NCBI RefSeq assembly: GCF_002939865.1 | Contig: NZ_MDEE01000013.1 | Span: 55,755 to 119,754 of the forward strand | Source: Xanthomonas dyei | GTDB lineage: Bacteria > Pseudomonadota > Gammaproteobacteria > Xanthomonadales > Xanthomonadaceae | Length of the DNA stretch: 64,000 bases | Direction of reading: 5' to 3' | In this document: positions 60,377 to 64,000 of the stretch, one piece after another | Layout: every line of letters begins with the position of its first letter | Numbering within the stretch: position 1 is the first letter of the stretch | The notes under the pieces: model-generated | What the model was told of the DNA's origin: nothing | What the model saw: the letters and a program-made list of their open reading frames with translations, nothing else | The model's database searches: none | Translations under genes and position numbers: made by a program

Positions 60377-60695
60377 ATGGGCCAGGTTCTGCCCGGGAGC
60401 GCCACCACGGCAGAGGCAATCCGTCGGAGCAATACAACATCGTCAAGAAAGCCTGAGAGCGCTCTCCAAGCGCTACGGAATCAATCAAAAGACCGTGGCG
60501 AAGTGGAAGAAGCGGACCGCGGTTGCGGAGTTGCCCACCGGTCCGAGGCAGCCGCGCTCCATCGTTTTGTCCAGTGAGCATGAGGCGGCGATCGTTGCCT
60601 TGCGCACGCACACCCTACTGTCGCTGGACGACTGTCTCAACGCACTGCAGCCGACCGGTGACAACATGACTGGCTTGCGCCAAATCGCCGAGTGA
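60377..60695 (+). pseudogene. IS481-family transposase, N-terminal fragment with frameshift
   Basis: The first frame (MGQVLPGSATTAEAIRR) and a second frame (AIQHRQESLRALSKRYGINQ, KTVAKWKKRTAVAELPTGPR, HTLLSLDDCLNALQPT) together give the N-terminal HTH region of IS481-type transposases. One extra base near 60429 (CGGAGCAATA, expected CGGGCAATA-like) shifts the frame. Similarity stops near GDNMTG at about 60670, so the integrase core is missing. Confidence 0.8.
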
Positions 60696-60722
60696 GTTGT
60701 GATTGGCCGCTTGGATCACGAC

Positions 60723-61034
60723 TCATCGATCTGCAGCGGCCCAATGCTGCGAGCAGTCCGCGTTAGCGCAGGAACGCCAGCAGCGGATCGCGAAAGGCAC
60801 CAGGAAGTCGCTGATCTCCACGCCTGTGTTCTCACCCACCACCGCAATCACCGCACGCGCGCGATTGAAGCGAGCGCGATAGGCGGGGATCAACGCGTCC
60901 TCGGTTAATGTGGCACTCGATGTCGCTGCTGCAACTGGCGTCGCCTTCGATGGCGGCGCTCCGCACCCGGCCAGCAAGACGCATGCAGCCAACGTGGCGT
61001 GCCGAACCAATCCGGGGAAGATGCCAGGTGCCAT
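60723..61034 (-). pseudogene. DJ-1/PfpI-like lipoprotein, truncated
   Basis: The frame from the ATG at 61034 encodes a lipoprotein signal (LVRHATLAACVLLAGC lipobox) and then YRARFNRARAVIAVVGENTG and VEISDFLVPF, the start of a GlxA/PfpI-type amidotransferase-like domain. After VPF the frame reads into IRCWRSCANADC and stops at 60723, losing the core with the cysteine elbow. The IS481 fragment lies just beyond, so the truncation may have arisen with that insertion. Confidence 0.6.
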
Positions 61035-61501
61035 GGTGCTGCCGTAGGTGGGTGGTGTGCGTGCATTCTTTGCCCCACCACCCGGCAACAACAATGCCGC
61101 TGTTGCGTCATTTCCTGCCATGCATCGATGTTGATCTGCCGTGCTGGTTGATGTCGCCTGATCCAGCCTGCTGTACAGGACGCATGGCGGAGGCGCGCCG
61201 TGCGGTGCGCGCGCATCCCCCGAACGAGTCATCGGACCCTGCCCCGACGCGGTGTTCTGGATTCGGCCCGAGGCGTCCAGCATGAACCACATCGCTGGCG
61301 TCACTCGACGCCATGACCCAGCGATTCCCCCTCCAGAGAGATCGCGTCCATGACGATGTCTGATGTGTCGGGCCAGCGCCACGCGCTCGCTGGCAGTGCA
61401 CTCCCCTCGCCCTGCAACCAGGCACATTGGCGTGCATTGGCGCGTAGACGCCCTGCCTTGCCGACCTGCGCAGCCAGTGCTTCAAACCAAGGGGTCGCAC
61501 G
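61035..61501. other. Gap between lipoprotein remnant and XapX gene
   Basis: About 467 bp. Several overlapping frames exist but none has a recognisable family feature. It may contain decayed 5' sequence of the lipoprotein gene's old neighbour and the XapX promoter. Confidence 0.45.
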
Positions 61502-61807
61502 ATGAAGCCCTATTTGTTCTCGCTTGGCGCTGGCCTGCTGGTGGGTGTGATCTACAGCCTGCTCAATGTGCGCTCGCCAGCGCCGCCGGTCATTGCGTTG
61601 GTCGGTTTGCTTGGCATCCTGGTCGGTGAGCAACTGCCGCCACTTGTGCGCCAGCTGACAACGCGCAGCCAGGCCGAGGTCTCGTGGATCGGCCATCAGG
61701 TCAAGCCGCATATGTTCGGGCATCTGCCAGAAGGCAAACGTGTGCCGCCGGCTGCGCCGCAGGTGCCATCACCGCCCCCCGCGCGCACCGACGAGGGCGA
61801 TGCGTGA
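61502..61807 (+). CDS. XapX domain-containing membrane protein
   Basis: A 101-residue protein with the XapX (DUF1427) signature: MKPYLFSLGAGLLVGVIYSL then NVRSPAPPVIALVGLLGILVGEQLPPLV, giving two short helices with a proline-rich loop. A hydrophilic tail of 45 residues, rich in proline, follows. The family is often found with xanthosine permease or XRE genes; function unknown. Confidence 0.85.
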   Translation: MKPYLFSLGAGLLVGVIYSLLNVRSPAPPVIALVGLLGILVGEQLPPLVRQLTTRSQAEVSWIGHQVKPHMFGHLPEGKRVPPAAPQVPSPPPARTDEGDA

Positions 61808-62103
61808 GCGCGCTCGTCCATGCGATCTGGTGGTGCATGCCGCCTGCGCATGGCTGAGTAATTCGCCGGCCAAAGTTCTGGAAAAACGGCGTGTCGATTC
61901 TTCTGTTTGGCGATGCGCGGAGTTGCAAAGCAGATCGCACGCGTGATCAAGCAACTTGGCAACAAACATAGCGCGATGCGGGCGGCGTCCTAGTCCAACC
62001 GGCACGCAAAAACGATTCAACTACATCCAACCACTACCGCAAACGCATCGACTGCCCATGGCCGGAGGTGCCGTCGCTGCCCTCTTTCCCAAAAGGAACT
62101 TCA
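61808..62103. other. XapX-VOC spacer
   Basis: A 296-bp gap with no gene or strong structure recognised. AAAAGGAACTT just before 62104 contains a ribosome-binding site (AAGGA) for the VOC gene. Confidence 0.5.
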
Positions 62104-62994
62104 ATGCGTCCGCTACTTTCCCTGAGCCTGTCCGCCGCGCTGATGTTGAGCGCGGCCAACCCGGTCCTTGCCGATGCTGCAGCGCCGGTGTCGGTCGGCC
62201 CGCAGTACGACACTACGCACGTTTATGTAGCACCTGCCGATGTGGATGCGTTTGCGCGCAGCTTCGCCGCGACCTTCGGCGGACAAAGCACGCGCCAGGT
62301 GATTGCCACGGTCACGCCAACCCCTAGCAGTACCAGCTCGCAACTGGTGCAGACGCCGGCAGGCACCGTGTCGTTGTTCGGATTTCGTACGCCGGTGCCC
62401 CACCCGTTCGGCAGCGAACGCACCGGCTACTTGGTGACCGACATGCAGCAGGCAATCAGCGCCGCACGCGCTGCCGGAGCGGAGGTGCTGGTTGCGCCGT
62501 TCAAGGATCCTATCGGGATGGATGCGGTGATCGCCTGGCCGGGCGGCGTCAGCATGCAGCTGTACTGGCACGACACCGCACCGCATTACGCACCACTGGC
62601 GACGATTCCGGAGAACCGCGTCTACGTCTCGCCAGACCGCGCCGACGCATTCGTTAAAGGCTGGCTGAAGTTCTCGCATGGCAAGGTGCTGCACGATGAC
62701 CGCCGTGCGGACGCAACGCTGATCGGCCGGCCTGGCGTCACTTACCGCAGCATCATCATCAGCTCCGGCTTCGGTGCGCTGCAGGTGTTGGTGACTGACG
62801 GCCACCTGCCCTATCCGTACGGCCACGAGCTCACCGGATACGCAGTGGACGACCTTGCGGCAACGCTCGCGCGCGCCACCGCGTCCGGCGCAAAAGTGTT
62901 GGTGCCTGCGGTGGCCGCGTCGGGTCGGCAGTCGGCGATGGTGGAGTTCCCCGGTGGCTATGTCGCCGAGCTGCACGCCGAACTCCACTCCTGA
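62104..62994 (+). CDS. Exported VOC (glyoxalase/bleomycin resistance-like) protein
   Basis: A 296-residue protein with a signal peptide MRPLLSLSLSAALMLSAANP then VLADA, cleaved near residue 24. Two VOC-like modules follow (about 35-165 and 180-293): YDTTHVYVAPADVDAFARSF, ERTGYLVTDMQQAISAARAA, then ENRVYVSPDRADAFVKGWLK and ELTGYAVDDLAATLARATAS. Location outside the cytoplasm is unusual for the fold. It lies 6 bp before a porin gene, so the two probably form an operon. Confidence 0.82.
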   Translation: MRPLLSLSLSAALMLSAANPVLADAAAPVSVGPQYDTTHVYVAPADVDAFARSFAATFGGQSTRQVIATVTPTPSSTSSQLVQTPAGTVSLFGFRTPVPHPFGSERTGYLVTDMQQAISAARAAGAEVLVAPFKDPIGMDAVIAWPGGVSMQLYWHDTAPHYAPLATIPENRVYVSPDRADAFVKGWLKFSHGKVLHDDRRADATLIGRPGVTYRSIIISSGFGALQVLVTDGHLPYPYGHELTGYAVDDLAATLARATASGAKVLVPAVAASGRQSAMVEFPGGYVAELHAELHS

Positions 62995-63000
62995 TCGCAC

Positions 63001-63924
63001 ATGTCGTTACGCCTCACGCTGCTCTTGATATTGGTCCTGTGCCCGTGCGCCGATGCGTGGGCGCAGTCTTCGGTCGATGCCACCTCCGCCACACCGGTAC
63101 GTCCTGTCATCAAGTCGAACCGTTGGCAGGAAGACTGGTCGCCGCTTGCTGACCCGGCGCTGCGCACGCACCCGTTCGATCGCCTGAAATATGTACCGCT
63201 TGGCGACGTGGGCTACGCATCGTTCGGCATCAACCTGCGCGAACGCGTCGAAAGCAATCACACGCCTGCGCTGGGTATCGGCCGCGAGAGCGACAGCTAT
63301 CTGTTGCACCGCCTGCAGGCGCATCTGGACGTGCGGGTTGGCGAGCACTTGCAGCTCTTTACCCAACTGGAAGACGTACGCGCAGTACACAAACGCCGTA
63401 TCGGCACGGCCGATGCTAATCGTGCCGATCTGCGCATGGCGTTCGTCGCATACACCGCGCCACTGGCCGATGGCGAGATAAAACTGCGCGTGGGCCGGCA
63501 GGAGTTTGCCTTCGACCTGCAGCGATTCGTTTCGCTGCGTGATGGCCCGAACGTGCGCCAGTCCTTCGACGCGGTATGGGTCAACTATGAGACCGGCCCA
63601 TGGCGCTGGATTGCGTTTGTCAGCCAGCCGGTGCAATACGCCGATGTGCGCAGCTTCGACGACCTCTCCAATCGACATCTGCGCCTTGATACCGTGCGTG
63701 TCGAACGCCACGTCCTGGGCAGCGACGAACTGTCGCTGTATTACGCACGCTATCGGCAGGATGACGCCAGCTTTCTGGATGCGGCCGGCAACGAGCGCCG
63801 CGACATTGTCGATGCCCGCTTCGCAGGTGTGCACACTGCAGTGGACTGGGATATCGAGGCGATGGGGCAACGCGGAAAGGTCGGTAACAGCCGCGCGCGT
63901 GCCTGGGCGCTAGGGAACCTCTGA
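63001..63924 (+). pseudogene. Alginate-export family outer membrane protein, interrupted by IS5-family element
   Basis: The frame opens with a signal peptide (MSLRLTLLLILVLCPCADAW AQ) and then DRLKYVPLGDVGYASFGINL, RERVES, and beta-strand-rich sequence typical of the alginate export (AlgE-like) porin family. After about 303 residues (GKVGNSRARAW) it runs into the left end of an insertion sequence at about 63913 and stops at 63924. Relatives are longer, so the C-terminal strands are lost unless they lie beyond the element. Confidence 0.75.
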
Positions 63925-64000
63925 ACAAAGCACGGCAGATGCGCGACACTACTCGCCTCGTGTTGAGGAATCATCCATGCAACTGACGTTCGGCGACGCT
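63913..64000 (+). mobile_element. IS5-family element, left end (continues past the window)
   Basis: The sequence from GGGAACCTCTGAACAA at 63913 is typical of the terminal repeat of Xanthomonas IS5-family elements. A transposase start codon follows 64 bp later. The CTAG-like bases at the junction suit the 4-bp target repeats of this family, but the other end lies outside the window. Confidence 0.7.
63977..64000 (+). CDS. IS5-family transposase, 5' end only
   Basis: Eight codons are present, MQLTFGDA, the usual start of IS5/IS1182-type transposases in Xanthomonas (M(H)QLTFxDAE). The rest lies beyond the window edge. The call depends on this short match and the upstream terminal repeat. Confidence 0.65.

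Overview
The window looks like a Xanthomonas chromosome, probably of the X. citri/axonopodis group. The core is GC-rich. It has the Entner-Doudoroff/zwf cluster, the sdhCDAB-sdhE block, lolCD, comEC, msbA-lpxK-kdsB, a large RNase E, a Xanthomonas-type type III effector (XopAG/AvrGf1/HopG1 family), and a type IV-secreted effector with the Xanthomonadales XVIPCD tail. Species is an inference; no rRNA gene is present.

Positions 1-48362 are mostly conserved housekeeping DNA. (a) 747-6779, minus strand: a glucose catabolic operon, zwf-glk-pgl then edd-eda, with 4-bp overlaps in the first half and a 28-nt periodic repeat before edd. Divergent from it is an orphan MalK/UgpC-type ABC ATPase with a LacI-type operator upstream. 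(b) 8260-13775: ygfZ, then the succinate dehydrogenase block (sdhAF4-like gene with an A-run frameshift, sdhCDAB, sdhE, a YgfX-like gene). (c) 13799-15767: lolC-lolD. (d) 17417-25491: comEC, exbB-exbD, msbA, lpxK, kdsB and a low-molecular-weight phosphatase, an envelope and lipid A block. (e) 25515-30448: NHL-repeat protein, uvrC, pgsA and the tRNA genes Gly-Cys-Gly, with a tRNA-Leu(UAA) inverted nearby. (f) 30589-35780: nucleotide-sugar dehydrogenase, a flavoprotein, an FKBP lipoprotein, trhO and a GacA/UvrY-like regulator. (g) 36555-48362: rne, rluC, a DUF3300 lipoprotein, zupT, a TonB-domain lipoprotein, phhB, nfuA and a long Pro/Ala-rich membrane protein.

From about 48446 the character changes abruptly. 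There is a broken traX, a dif-like XerC/D site, a filamentous-phage-like gene fragment, pieces of a Tn3-family transposase and resolvase, and four copies of a terminal-repeat-like sequence. The AT-rich effector gene xopAG follows, with a PIP box, then an internally deleted IS3-family element and a type IV effector gene whose 5' end abuts that element. I read this as an insertion hot spot at or near the replication terminus, assembled by Tn3-type mobile cassettes.

The last 9 kb (55027-64000) is accessory metabolic DNA: a LysR regulator divergent from a flavodoxin-like reductase, a small alpha/beta-barrel protein, a DJ-1/PfpI protein, an amidohydrolase, a two-domain monooxygenase-like protein, an XapX protein, a VOC protein and an alginate-export-type porin. 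It is full of decay: a twice-frameshifted hydrolase remnant, a frameshifted PfpI C-terminus, an IS481 fragment, a truncated lipoprotein gene, and a porin gene cut by an IS5-family element that continues past the window edge.
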